Below are positions 27,341 to 37,260 of a stretch of 59,050 bases of DNA, piece by piece. Origin of the DNA: Chitinophaga pinensis (GTDB taxonomy: Bacteria; Bacteroidota; Bacteroidia; Chitinophagales; Chitinophagaceae); assembly GCF_007896845.1 (NCBI RefSeq), contig NZ_VOHS01000032.1, forward strand, positions 1 to 59,050. The letters run 5' to 3'. The notes beneath the pieces were generated by a model, which saw nothing but the letters and a program-made list of their open reading frames with translations, made no database searches and was not told the DNA's origin. How positions within the stretch are numbered: position 1 is the first letter of the stretch; each line of letters starts with the position of its first letter. The translations under genes and the position numbers were made by a program.

Positions 27341-28372
27341 GTGCTTTTGTCTGTATTACCATCGGTAGCTGTTGTTATATTGAATTGGAATGGACGTAGT
27401 TTTCTGGAAAAATTTCTGCCATCGGTGTGCGGTTCTACTTATGGGAACCTGCAGTTATATGTGGCGGATAATGCATCGACAGATGATAGTGTGGCATTTG
27501 TGCGTGAAAAATTTCCGCAGGTCAGCATTATTCAGAATCCCACCAATGACGGGTTTGCAGGAGGCTATAATATGGCCCTGCAGCACGTAAAGGCTGATAT
27601 ATATGTATTATTGAATCAGGATGTAGAAGTGGAACCGGGCTGGATTGAGCCGGTTGTTGCCCAGATGGTGCGCGATCACCACGTAGCCGCCTGTCAGCCT
27701 AAATTGCGTTTTTATCATAACAAACAGGAGTTTGAGTATGCCGGAGCAGCAGGAGGGTGGATGGATATTTTAGGATACACTTTCTGCAGGGGCAGAATAC
27801 TATATACAACGGAACTGGACGAAGGGCAATATAATGATGCACAGGATATTTTCTGGGCCACAGGAGCAGCCCTGTTTATCCGTTCGGCCTGTTTTCATGA
27901 AGTAGGTGGTTTTGACGCCAGCTTCTTTGCCCATATGGAAGAGGTGGATCTTTGCTGGCGACTGAAAAGAGCCGGTTACCGGATCTGCTATTGTCCGGAT
28001 TCTATTGTATATCATGTGGGAGGAGGGAGTCTGCCGCAGGGAAATCCCCGTAAACTATACCTCAATTTCCGGAATAACCTGATGATGTTGTGGAAAAACC
28101 TGCATCCGGCTGATCGCTGGATTGTATTATCCCAACGTTTCTTTCTGGACCTGCTGGCGGCTGTGAAGAGTCTGGTAGCAGGTAAACCTGCCGATATGAA
28201 GGCGATATTCAAAGCTTATATGGATTACCGTCGCTGGCGGAGAACGTATAAATTATCGTCTGACAGGCTGCCACAGAAGCGTTTGCTGGAACTGTCAGGG
28301 GTTTTTCATGGTATCATGATATGGCGTTATTACTTCCTGAATCGTAAGACTTTCGGGACTTTGGAAAAATAA
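27341..28372 (+). CDS. Glycosyltransferase family 2
   Basis: A 343-residue GT-A type transferase, probably cytoplasmic or membrane-associated. It begins with VAVVILNWNGRSFLEKFLPS, then ADNASTDDS, QNPTNDGFAGGYN and the metal-binding LNQDVEVEPGW (DxE in place of DxD). The segment HMEEVDLCWRLKRAGYR is typical of rhamnosyltransferase-like GT2 enzymes. The start is a GTG; no upstream ATG fits. The acceptor and pathway are not evident from neighbours. Confidence 0.87.
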   Translation: MLLSVLPSVAVVILNWNGRSFLEKFLPSVCGSTYGNLQLYVADNASTDDSVAFVREKFPQVSIIQNPTNDGFAGGYNMALQHVKADIYVLLNQDVEVEPGWIEPVVAQMVRDHHVAACQPKLRFYHNKQEFEYAGAAGGWMDILGYTFCRGRILYTTELDEGQYNDAQDIFWATGAALFIRSACFHEVGGFDASFFAHMEEVDLCWRLKRAGYRICYCPDSIVYHVGGGSLPQGNPRKLYLNFRNNLMMLWKNLHPADRWIVLSQRFFLDLLAAVKSLVAGKPADMKAIFKAYMDYRRWRRTYKLSSDRLPQKRLLELSGVFHGIMIWRYYFLNRKTFGTLEK

Positions 28373-28373
28373 C

Positions 28374-28404
28374 TTGCAATATTATTTGACATGATGTAAG
28401 TTTG
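28374..28404 (+). promoter_or_regulatory. Candidate Bacteroidota promoter for the small lipoprotein gene
   Basis: TTG (28374-28376), 20 bases, then TAAGTTTG (28397-28404) gives the best -33/-7 pair in the window. The gene's ATG follows 19 bp later, and the -33 box starts just after the glycosyltransferase stop. Confidence 0.6.
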
Positions 28405-28423
28405 CAATGCGAAATAAATAGCT

Positions 28424-28624
28424 ATGGAACACAATACTGTTGAAAATAAGAGCGACTTTACCGGTAGCTGGGTATCATCTTCCCGTTTCCTGTTTTACGT
28501 GACAATCTTCTGCCTGCTGTCATTTGTTTTAGGTGGATGTTATAATCTGTTCAAGCATCGTTATAAGGGTAAACCTGAAGTTGCTGTACCAGAGAATACA
28601 CTGTACAATCCGAAATATAAATAA
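28424..28624 (+). CDS. Small membrane/lipoprotein-like protein, unknown
   Basis: A 66-residue protein that I cannot assign. About 22 polar residues precede one hydrophobic helix (FLFYVTIFCLLSFVLGG) that ends at a cysteine in LGGC, which could act as a lipobox or simply as the end of a membrane helix. A short basic tail with KHRYKGKPEV follows. It is flanked by a good promoter and a strong terminator, which supports a real, separately expressed gene. Confidence 0.65.
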   Translation: MEHNTVENKSDFTGSWVSSSRFLFYVTIFCLLSFVLGGCYNLFKHRYKGKPEVAVPENTLYNPKYK

Positions 28625-28645
28625 GAGACTTAATTATATTGGTGA

Positions 28646-28678
28646 AAGCCTCCCGGTACTACCGGGAGGCTTTTTTTT
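28646..28678 (+). terminator. Strong terminator after the small lipoprotein gene
   Basis: Twelve-base perfect arms aagcctcccggt / accgggaggctt, a 3-base loop and a run of eight T's. Confidence 0.92.
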
Positions 28679-28862
28679 GCATATCCCCGCCTTTGGAATA
28701 CACCAGTCCCGCATCATTTCAAAAGATCTTCTGATCAAGTCCACGTCTGGTCCACACGAAATTCACGTATAGTACTGATAATCTTCTCATTATATCGCCC
28801 GGAACATCCGGGTAATCGCCGTATATCCGCATACTGATCAATCTATAAATAGCGGGATGCGT

Positions 28863-28906
28863 CGTATATGTCCCGTGTATGTCTCATGTATACGCCGTGT
28901 ATGAGC
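28863..28906. repeat. Four tandem 11-bp units (cgtatatgtcc type)
   Basis: Units cgtatatgtcc, cgtgtatgtct, catgtatacgc and cgtgtatgagc follow each other without gaps. The core YGTRTAT is kept. The 11-base period is near one helical turn, which would put each core on the same face of the DNA. Confidence 0.75.
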
Positions 28907-29038
28907 CGGGTGATCTGTATAACAAGCTTTCGCCTGTGAATTATCCTCTCATATGAAGGTTTATTATACTGTTTTCCGGGATTTTTTTATTTCGCCCGGG
29001 TATTAGTTCTATCAGGAAGGCTTCCCGCAGACGATCCC

Positions 29039-29123
29039 TAGATAAGCCGTAGATAACCCGTAGATAAGCCGTTCCTATAGGTATGGAATATATACGGCTT
29101 ATATACGGCTTATCTACGGGTCA
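29039..29123. repeat. Inverted pair of 11-bp repeat arrays
   Basis: Left array: tagataagccg, tagataacccg, tagataagccg (29039-29071). Right array in inverted orientation: tatacggctta, tatacggctta, tctacgggtca (29091-29123). They are separated by 19 bases. Bases 29056-29072 and 29105-29121 are perfectly complementary over 17 bp, so the element can fold into a long hairpin. No T-tract follows, so it is not a typical terminator. Confidence 0.8.
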
Positions 29124-29640
29124 TCTCCGAAAAATCTTCCTGATGCAAACGGGATAAGAACGACTTGTTTTAGTCCGGAAAAATCTTAAGGTTGACCTAT
29201 TGAATGCAGTATTTGTTTTACAAGTGAGAGATTGTTTCAGCGGGCGCTTTACAGGTGTCTTAATACAGAAAAACGTTAGGGGCTGGTCCTTACATAAGTG
29301 TAAAGTTCTTATAGACCGCGTGATATAATGCTATGGAAGAGCCTCATAGTAGAGATGTACATGCAGCGGGCCACAAAGACTGATAATTATTTAAATAAGC
29401 TTATTACGAAGACGGGAGCTTTATCAAAGGAGATAAGTGCCTGACGCAATCTTTTTGTTACTGAATAAAGGCAATACGATATACAACAGGCCCATAAATA
29501 AACACATTCCACTATCTGATTGATATTCAACCAATAGTTTACGTGATTGGAAAATGCTGGCCTCAGCAGGAAACCTGTATGCAACAGTAATAGGGGAGAC
29601 GCCCGTCAGGAAAGGAGTAAAGGCCGCTTTAAGGGCATAA

Positions 29641-29671
29641 AAAAGTCCTGATGTACAACACCAGGACTTTT
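29641..29671 (-). terminator. Terminator of the tRNA-Gly genes
   Basis: Ten-base arms aaaagtcctg / caggactttt just downstream (minus strand) of the distal tRNA-Gly, ending in T's on that strand. Confidence 0.8.
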
Positions 29672-29678
29672 AAAAGAG

Positions 29679-29751
<73 letters not shown>

Positions 29752-29826
29752 AGGTAAAAGAATCAATTTTATGTAGTGATGAACTACCTGAACTGATTAC
29801 TATTTGTAAGAACTTTTATAAGAGAG

Positions 29827-29899
<73 letters not shown>

Positions 29900-30433
29900 G
29901 GGTGAAAAAATCAATTTTAATATAGCGATTGCGTATTTAAAACTGAATGTCTTGTAAAGAGCTTTTTTCGTTTTCCGTTCGCGTTGTTCGCGATTGGGAT
30001 TGCAAATGTACAACATTGTTTGAAACCACAAAATATTTGTGCAGTTTTTTCAGAAAAATATGCAATATATATCGGACTGATTATCGCAATGTTTGTTCTT
30101 TTGCCGGCTGAAATGCTCAGCCCTAAAGTGTTTGAAGGCGTATGTATGACAGAGTCAGGGATATTATCTTTCATGATATTTTTTAAAGGACGACAACGTT
30201 TTCGTATACCAGACCTGAAAATTATCAATGTTTTATCTGACTATCCTGCATGGTTGCGCAACACAAATAGGTTGTGTTTACCCATCCGTCAAAACCACGT
30301 GATGCATGCTGATATGGATACACCGGAGGGAATAAAATAGTTGTATGATTGACATTTATTTTCTCTATCTTAGCAAGCATTCCACGTCTTCACAAAAGAT
30401 CTGCCTAAGTCAATTGTACATAAATTCTATATT
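29900..30433. other. Gene-free interval between tRNA-Gly and the arabinofuranosidase
   Basis: About 530 bases. Overlapping frames exist on both strands but neither shows family-like sequence, a good start context or a hydrophobic/polar pattern beyond chance. The region should contain the promoters of the tRNA pair (minus) and of the GH51 gene (plus). Confidence 0.5.
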
Positions 30434-31972
30434 ATGAAGAGCAAGTTGTCCTTCCTGTTATTATTGCTGTGTGCATTCGCCGCACAGGCACAAAACACAG
30501 CCAGTCTGGTCATACAGCCTAAGTCAGATCATACGATCAGCCGTCATATTTACGGGCATTTCTCTGAACATCTCGGCCGCTGTATCTATGATGGTTTCTG
30601 GGTTGATCCTGCATTGAACGTACAAAAGAAAGACCGCATCCGCCTCGATGTTGTAGATGCACTGAAGAAGATTCATATTCCTAACCTGCGCTGGCCGGGT
30701 GGCTGCTTCGCAGATGAATATCACTGGCGCGATGGTATCGGTCCGAGAGAACAACGTCCGAAAATGGTGAATACCAACTGGGGTGGTGTAACAGAAGACA
30801 ATAGCTTTGGTACACACGAATTTCTGGAACTCTGCGAACTGCTGGGATGTGAGCCCTATGTTTCTGCGAATGTGGGTAGCGGTACCGTAGAAGAAATGGC
30901 CAAATGGGTTGAATACCTCAACTTCGATGGTATCAGTCCGATGAGCGCTATCCGTAAACAGAACGGACACGAAGCACCATGGAAAGTAAGTTTCTGGGGC
31001 GTAGGGAATGAAAGCTGGGGTTGCGGCGGCAATATGACGCCTGCATTTTATGCAGACCAATACAAAAGATACGCCACCTATGCGCGTAACTATCCCGGAG
31101 CTCCATTAAAGAAGATTGTCAGCGGCGCGAATGATTTTGATTTTAACTGGACAGAGACGATCATGAAACAGGTGCCTTTGCATCAGATGTGGGGTGTTAG
31201 TCTGCATTATTATACAGTACCTCTGACCTGGAATAATAAAGGTTCTGCGACCAGCTTCTCCGAAAAGGAATACTTTACCACCATGAAGAAATGCCTTGCC
31301 ATGGATTCATTGGTCATTAAGCATTCGGCTATCATGGATAAGTATGATCCTAAAAAACGTGTAGCCCTTGTCGTGGACGAATGGGGTATCTGGACGAATG
31401 TAGAACCGGGTACAAATCCGGGCTTTCTTTATCAGCAGAATAGCCTGCGTGATGCATTGATCGCCGGTACCACGCTCAATATCTTTAATAATCATAGTGA
31501 TCGTGTAAAAATGGCAGAACTGGCGCAGACGGTTAACGTACTGCAGGCACTGATCCTGACAGACAAGGAAAAGATGCTGCTGACGCCTACCTATCACATA
31601 TTTGATCTGTATAAAGTGCATCATGATGCACAATACCTGCCGGTTCAACTGAATAGCCCTGCATATACCTCCGGCAATGAGCAGATACCTGCTGTGAATG
31701 TATCTGCTTCACTGGATTCAACGGGTGTTGTACATATCTCACTGGTGAACCTGAACCCTAACCAGAAAATCACTGTATCTACCAGTTTACAGGATGTAAA
31801 GTGGAAAACAGTGAGTGGTCAGATACTGACCTCCGGCAAAGTAACAGATGTGAATACATTCGATCAGCCCAACAAAATTCATATAGAGAAATTCAACGGC
31901 GCAAAGAAACAGGGTGATCAGCTGGTTGCTGAATTGCCGCCTGCATCTGTTGTCGTACTGGAACTGAAATAA
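30434..31972 (+). CDS. Secreted alpha-L-arabinofuranosidase, GH51
   Basis: Retaining glycosidase that removes terminal arabinofuranose from plant arabinans and arabinoxylans. The 512-residue protein has a signal peptide (ends AAQAQ, residue 20). Markers are IYGHFSEHLGRCIYDG, NLRWPGGCFADEYHW, the acid/base glutamate in WGVGNESWGCGG (Glu193) and the nucleophile in VVDEWGIW (Glu316). The C-terminal beta-sandwich (after about 400) is intact. It is convergent with a TonB-dependent receptor gene and ends at a hairpin. No SusC/SusD pair is adjacent. Confidence 0.94.
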   Translation: MKSKLSFLLLLLCAFAAQAQNTASLVIQPKSDHTISRHIYGHFSEHLGRCIYDGFWVDPALNVQKKDRIRLDVVDALKKIHIPNLRWPGGCFADEYHWRDGIGPREQRPKMVNTNWGGVTEDNSFGTHEFLELCELLGCEPYVSANVGSGTVEEMAKWVEYLNFDGISPMSAIRKQNGHEAPWKVSFWGVGNESWGCGGNMTPAFYADQYKRYATYARNYPGAPLKKIVSGANDFDFNWTETIMKQVPLHQMWGVSLHYYTVPLTWNNKGSATSFSEKEYFTTMKKCLAMDSLVIKHSAIMDKYDPKKRVALVVDEWGIWTNVEPGTNPGFLYQQNSLRDALIAGTTLNIFNNHSDRVKMAELAQTVNVLQALILTDKEKMLLTPTYHIFDLYKVHHDAQYLPVQLNSPAYTSGNEQIPAVNVSASLDSTGVVHISLVNLNPNQKITVSTSLQDVKWKTVSGQILTSGKVTDVNTFDQPNKIHIEKFNGAKKQGDQLVAELPPASVVVLELK

Positions 31973-32013
31973 ATCGGTATAGATATTACCCTGGAGGGTA
32001 GCACAGAGAACAA

Positions 32014-32050
32014 GAAAGGCTGTCTGCGGAATGCGGACAGCCTTTCTTTT
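32014..32050 (+). terminator. Hairpin terminator between GH51 and TonB receptor genes
   Basis: Arms gaaaggctgtctgc / gcggacagcctttc (one G-T pair) with a 5-base loop (ggaat at 32028-32032) followed by TTTT. It could also stop the converging receptor transcript. Confidence 0.8.
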
Positions 32051-32075
32051 ATAATGAATAATTGACCAGAAGGTA

Positions 32076-34630
32076 TTACTGATGATAAGAGTAACGGATC
32101 GTGACGCCATAAGTGCGTGGATCGCCCAATACTGCGGCATAGTGACCGGCATTACCTGCTGCAGGTAGTAATTGTTCAAAGTAGTCTTTGTTCAGCAGAT
32201 TACGTCCCCATACAAAAACAGTTAGTCCGTTTAATGCGCGGAAGCCTGCACGGGCATTGAATAATGTATAACCGTCAATATTCAGGTATTTGGATGGTGA
32301 GGGGCTGGATGAGAAGGAAGAACGGAAGTAGGCATCTGCTCCTACGAAAAAGCGGGCATTCTGACCCAGAATGATACCCGGATTGGAAACAATCTCTCCA
32401 CCAATAGACCCCGCCCATTTCGAAACTCCGGGCAATTCTCCGCCGGAAATATCTTTAAAAGCAGCAGAGCCGCCTGTTTCTTCCAATGGCACCGGTGCAT
32501 TTTTAAAAGACACGTATTTCCCGTCTGTATAAGCCAGTGAACCATAGAGAGACACCGCACTGCGTATCCGGAGACTTGCATCCAGTTCCACACCCTGTAC
32601 TCTTACTTTTTCAGCATTGGCGAGGTAACCACGGTTTACACCCACTTCTGCGGTCTGCACCTGCGTCTGATAGTCTTTGATATCTGTTCTGTGGTAGACA
32701 ATATTTGCTGTGGCATTCTTACCCGGAGATGTTTTAACACCTATTTCAAAGTGTTTTACCGATTCCGGATTGATTCTCGCCAGTTCTGTCATCACTTTAC
32801 CTCCTGACGTTGGTAAGCCACCAAGATTCACACCGATTGGTTTATAACTGGTAGAATAAGTCGCAAATGCGTTAATGGCTTTTGTAGGTTTATACGCAAG
32901 TGTCAACTGCCCGGAGACATTGCTTTCATCCACATCTGCATTGAAGGTCTGATTGGTATATACAATGTTTTTTAGCGCGATCAGGTCCGGATCGTCTGTC
33001 TGCAGACCACCATATGTCTTACGGTCATAATCTACTTTTTTCTTATCGTAATTATAGCGCAGACCGGGTAATACGTGTATCTGATCAGTGATCGCCCAGT
33101 CTAACTGACCAAATACAGCACCTCCAAATGTCTTTAGACGGGATACAGTTTTTATACCATAACCGTCAAATAAGCCCGGGGTAGCCCATAATTCACTGGT
33201 TGTACTTTGAGAGAAACGCCATTGGGCATCTCCTGACTCCTCAATATGCGCCGGATCTGTTTTCAGGTCCTGCCAGATACCAAATACGCCTATAACACCG
33301 CTCAGACGCGAAGTCAGGTCACCGGCATAACGTATCTCCTGTGTCCATTGCTTGTGTTTGGAAGTTGCCTGTGATAACTGTAATACCGCCAGTCCCGTAA
33401 AATCTCTGTCATTGGATGGATCCCAGTTCCAGTAACGCCATGCGGTCGTGGAAGTCAGTGTACCACCACCTATTTTAGCGTCTACATTTAAGGCTACACC
33501 CCCAGTTCATTGCCAGAGCGCCATGGTGTGTTATGATCTACCAGACGATCAAATGGGTTTTCACTGGGCAGTTTATAATTCAGGTCAGCAATGATCTGTT
33601 TGAACTGTCTGTAAGCAGGGCGTAAGGTAGGCGCTACACCTGCGACTACCTGTGCATAACCTTCCGGATGCTGCTCGGAATTGTCGGCAGTCAGGGTGAT
33701 CTTTACCTTATCTGAAGGCGTATATAATAACTGGCCGCGCAAACCGAGGTTATTGAGGTCGTTGATATGCTTTTGTGTAACTACATTATAGATTGTACCG
33801 TCGCGCTGTGTTCCTGAAAAGGATACGCGGGCAGCAAATTTCTTACTGAGCGGGCCGGATACAGCCGCTTTTGCCTGTATATATCCATAATTGCCATAGC
33901 TGACTTCAAAATTGGCTTCCGGCGTAAAACCGGGCTGTCTTGTAGTGATATTGAAGGCGCCTGCGGTGGTGTTTTTACCGAAGAGCGTACCTTGTGGTCC
34001 GCGTAATACCTCAACCTGTTCTATATCGATGAAGTCAAGCGTGGTAGCCGCCGGACGCGCATAATAGACTCCGTCTACATAGAAGCCCACACCGGGGTCA
34101 ATACCGTCATTCGTCAGACCGAAGGTAGAACCGACACCCCGGATATTCAGGGTTGTATTCCGGGGATTGGAGGAATATAATTGTACAGTAGGTACGATCT
34201 CTTTCAGCCGATTTACGTTGAATGCACCAGCATCTGCCACCAGTGATCCGCTGATTACCGAGATGGGAATAGGTACTTGTTGAGCTGTTTCCAGACGCCG
34301 GCGGGAAGAGATGACAACTTCCGACAGACTATTGTCACTGGATAAGGTGATGGCCAACGGTCCCGCAGGAAGACTGGTCAGTTTTACTTCCTCCAGTTTA
34401 TAACCCAGAGAACTGATTAACAAGGTGAATGGAAATGCCCTGCGCAATGGAATACTAAATCGTCCGCTTGTATCTGCAATAGCGTGAACATTGGTGCCCT
34501 TGATTACTACAGTTGCCCCCACAACTGAGGTCCCTTCACCATTTTTTATCACGCCTACAACAGCATTCTGAGAAAATGCCGTGCCGGCCAAAAGTAAAAT
34601 TGGCATAAGGAAGAGTAATGATTTTCGCAT
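32076..34630 (-). CDS. TonB-dependent receptor, split by a one-base frameshift
   Basis: One receptor of about 850 residues is split at the C-run 33499-33503; adding one base gives NELGGVALNVDAKIGGG and an open frame to the stop at 32076. The signal peptide ends TAFSQ. A CarboxypepD_reg-like domain follows (about 23-105, VVGATVVIKGTNVHAI), then the plug (VLRGPQGTLFGKNTTAGAFNI) and a 22-strand-type barrel ending GVTIRYSYHQ. No SusD partner is present, so it resembles siderophore/vitamin/oligosaccharide receptors more than SusC. Convergent with GH51. The substrate is unknown. Confidence 0.85.
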
Positions 34631-34747
34631 AATTAAAACATATTAGGTGATAGTAATTCAAACGTGTTTTGGGTACAGACATGCAGATAGCGGAGCATAC
34701 AGGCAACTGCCATGCTACAGGCTTACAGTATGTATTTAATTTTAATC

Positions 34748-34866
34748 CGCGAAATTGACAAGCTGGTGGCTCATGTCAATAATTAGTTATGTAGCAGACT
34801 GCATACTACAGGTTGATACGCATTCCTGTTGCTCGCGGAATTGACATGCTGGTGGCTCATGGCAAT
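34748..34866. repeat. Two 33-bp direct repeats, each an interrupted palindrome
   Basis: Copies at 34748-34780 and 34834-34866 match at 30 of 33 positions and start 86 bp apart. Each has outer half-sites ATTGACA...TGTCAAT (second copy TGGCAAT) around CTGGTGGCTCA. They lie in the 360-bp gap between the TonB receptor start and the end of the DUF4838 gene, upstream of the receptor. The arrangement suits a pair of operators; otherwise this gap holds nothing I can identify. Confidence 0.75.
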
Positions 34867-34990
34867 GATAGGCAACAGAATGCTTATTAGTCTAGTGAAT
34901 TTGTAGACAAATATATAAATAGGAATGCAACAACGGAAATTTTCCGTAAAAATCTTTTGAAAGTATAGCGTTGAAAGGGCTGTATGGCTA

Positions 34991-37245
34991 TTACAGCACG
35001 ATTATTTCATCACAGCAAAGGGCTGGTTTTTTATTACCCCAGAGCCTCCATGATGGGAGAGCAGGGAGGCAGGTGCCGGTAACGCGTACGTAACGCGCCT
35101 GTACTGCTGAAACTTTAAAACTGTAGTTATTAGGCTTTATATTATAATCCCCATCCTGTAAAGGATCCGGTTGTTGTTTGCCAACGGTTTTGAAATTCCT
35201 GCCATCCTGCGAAGTTTCTACAATGATGTTTGTAGGATTGAAGATGAAATGTTTGGCATCCTGCAGGAAATTCATCTGTACCTGATTAATGGTTTTGTTC
35301 TCACCAAGGTCGATGGTTGCTACCATATCCGTTCCATAGAAGAATAACCAGTTGGTACTGAAATCTTTATCACCAAGCATACCATCTGTTAAAGTAGCAG
35401 GTCCTTTGGCCGGAAAATCTTCAGAGAATGGATTTTTCAGACTTACATTCGCATGTAAAGCGATGCTGTTCTCCCATTTACGGGTAAAAGACCCAGCCAC
35501 TGACGCTGATAATCGTCCGGATTGGCGCCTCCTTCTGAGAGTTCCTTTACACCGGCAGCTTTACTTCTCTGAATAAATTTGTTTACACGGGCAGGGAATT
35601 TCGGATCTACCGCATAACTTCTTCCCATAGCTACCATGTAGCCTTTCTTTTCAGTACCGTAGAAACGTGATTGCTGTAAAGATGTATATTCTACAGACAA
35701 GGCGGCTGTCTGTACCCTTTTTACCAGCACACTATCATTGCCTACTGCACTCTCGGCCTTATCGAGGATACTCTTGTATTGATCCATCGCATCCGAAGAC
35801 AGATAATTCTTATAGTTATTAATCGGATTATCATAGATTCCCAGACGTGCATTGGTACGACGTACATTGTTACTTAAAGCATCCATATACTGACCGATAT
35901 ACGGACCTGCTTTACCATAATAACCATTCAGAAAGTCATTTGTCAGTTTCTTCTCGTCCAGAGATGGGGTCCAGAGTAGCTTGGCCAGCAGATAACAATT
36001 ATAGGTGGCCATATCGCTATAGGTGTCTGCACTACCCTGAGAGAAGATACCTTTTACATTCTGCGCTTTCAGGTATTGTATATTAGGTTGCAGATTATCA
36101 TAATCAGGGAAAGGAGCGAGGAAATTGGAGAACTCCGTCGTATAATCCCATATGAAGATCTTGTCTGTGAGTGCCTTCCAGCCTGCCAGATCCTGTCTGA
36201 ATTCAGCAGCTGAAGGGGAGGAGGACAATGGCTCATGTCTGGAGGCATTGATCGTACTTACCATGATGTAGACATTCGGCGCCGGTTTGGTTTTCTTTGG
36301 CGGATGAGAGGTATACACGTAAGCAAGTGTAGCAAACTGTTTATCGGGGAACTGTGCTGCGATACGATTGACGAATCTGATCACTGGTCCCTGCCAGCCG
36401 CCTTCTTCCTGATTAGCTTTCCGGCATTTGTCGCATTGACAGAACCCTGCATTATCTTCCTGACTGATAGACCAGTACATAGCATCCGGACGGGCAGCCA
36501 TTGCTTTACGCAGATATGCTACTGCCAGATTGAATACATCATCATTGCTGAGACATAACTGTGTCGCCTGACGTTTCCCACCAACCAGTGCAAAATATTC
36601 AGGGTGACTGCTAAAATATGTTTTAGGAGGGATCATTTTGAAATAGGAATGTGCCCATAATCCCCAGAGATCTTCAAAACGGTGCAATTTGTTCCATTCG
36701 AGGAATTCATCATTGAAGGAGGAAGGATACAATACTTCTCTGAAAACGAAGTCTGGTTCCTGTTTGTCCATCAGGCGTTGTGGCAGCCGGAGGGTTTTGC
36801 TGACAGGTACCACCACCGGATCTGCGGCATACTTACGGCATCCGAAGTAATTTTCCAGTAACGTATACACGCCATAGAGTACGCCCTTACCGCTTCCTCC
36901 TTTTATATAAAGATTTTTATCGTCAGTGGCAATGAAAAACCCTTCTGCTTTAAGTTTGGTAGCATTGAAATCGCCGGTGTGTTCGGTCGCTCCTATAAAG
37001 ATGCCGGATTGCTGGCGATAATTCTTTTCAGCCACTATATTCAGGTTTGCACCTGACAAGCGTTTCAGATAATCCTGTAATACCTTAGCTGCTTTTGTTT
37101 CATTCTGGGTCGGGTCATCCGGCAGTACGATCACATAACTGGAAGAACCGTTTGAAACAATACCGATATCCGCATATCCGGGTTGACAAGCACCTGGTAC
37201 CAGAAAAGTCAGTAAAAGAAGTAAGTGATACATTGTTCTGAACAT
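34991..37245 (-). CDS. DUF4838 protein with C-terminal F5/8-type carbohydrate-binding domain, frameshifted
   Basis: About 750 residues when one base is restored at the A-run 35486-35489, giving QWLGLFTRKWENSIAL. The signal peptide is near 1-20. Residues about 30-150 resemble the N-terminal domain of GH67 alpha-glucuronidases (YVIVLPDDPTQNETKAA, GVLYGVYTLLENYFGCR). The DUF4838 core follows (SISQEDNAGFCQCDKC, WDYTTEFSNFLAPFPD). The C-terminal domain (ATIDLGENKTI to CDEIIVL) is an F5/8-type galactose-binding-like fold. Family members are thought to act on glycans but activity is not established. It is the last gene after the YaiO-type exporter, 15 bp away, so it may trim the exported polymer. 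Confidence 0.8.
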
Positions 37246-37260
37246 TGAATGAAAAAGTGA

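Larger units (their letters stand above)
28679..29640. other. Long gene-free interval with short repeat arrays
   Basis: Nearly 1 kb with no credible coding frame on either strand. It contains two arrays of 11-bp repeats (given separately) and otherwise unremarkable sequence. The only frames with start codons are short and without family-like content. It could be a decayed region, a transcribed noncoding element or a regulatory zone. Confidence 0.6.

Noticed and set aside
28863..29123. CRISPR array
   Set aside because: Units are 11 bp and contiguous, without spacers, and no cas gene is present.
29917..30340. Overlapping frames on both strands in the GH51 upstream gap
   Set aside because: No recognisable domain or start context; each is compatible with chance, and they exclude each other.
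34748..34866. Insertion-sequence ends or attachment sites
   Set aside because: No transposase or integrase between or beside the repeats, and the 53-bp spacer is too short to be an element.
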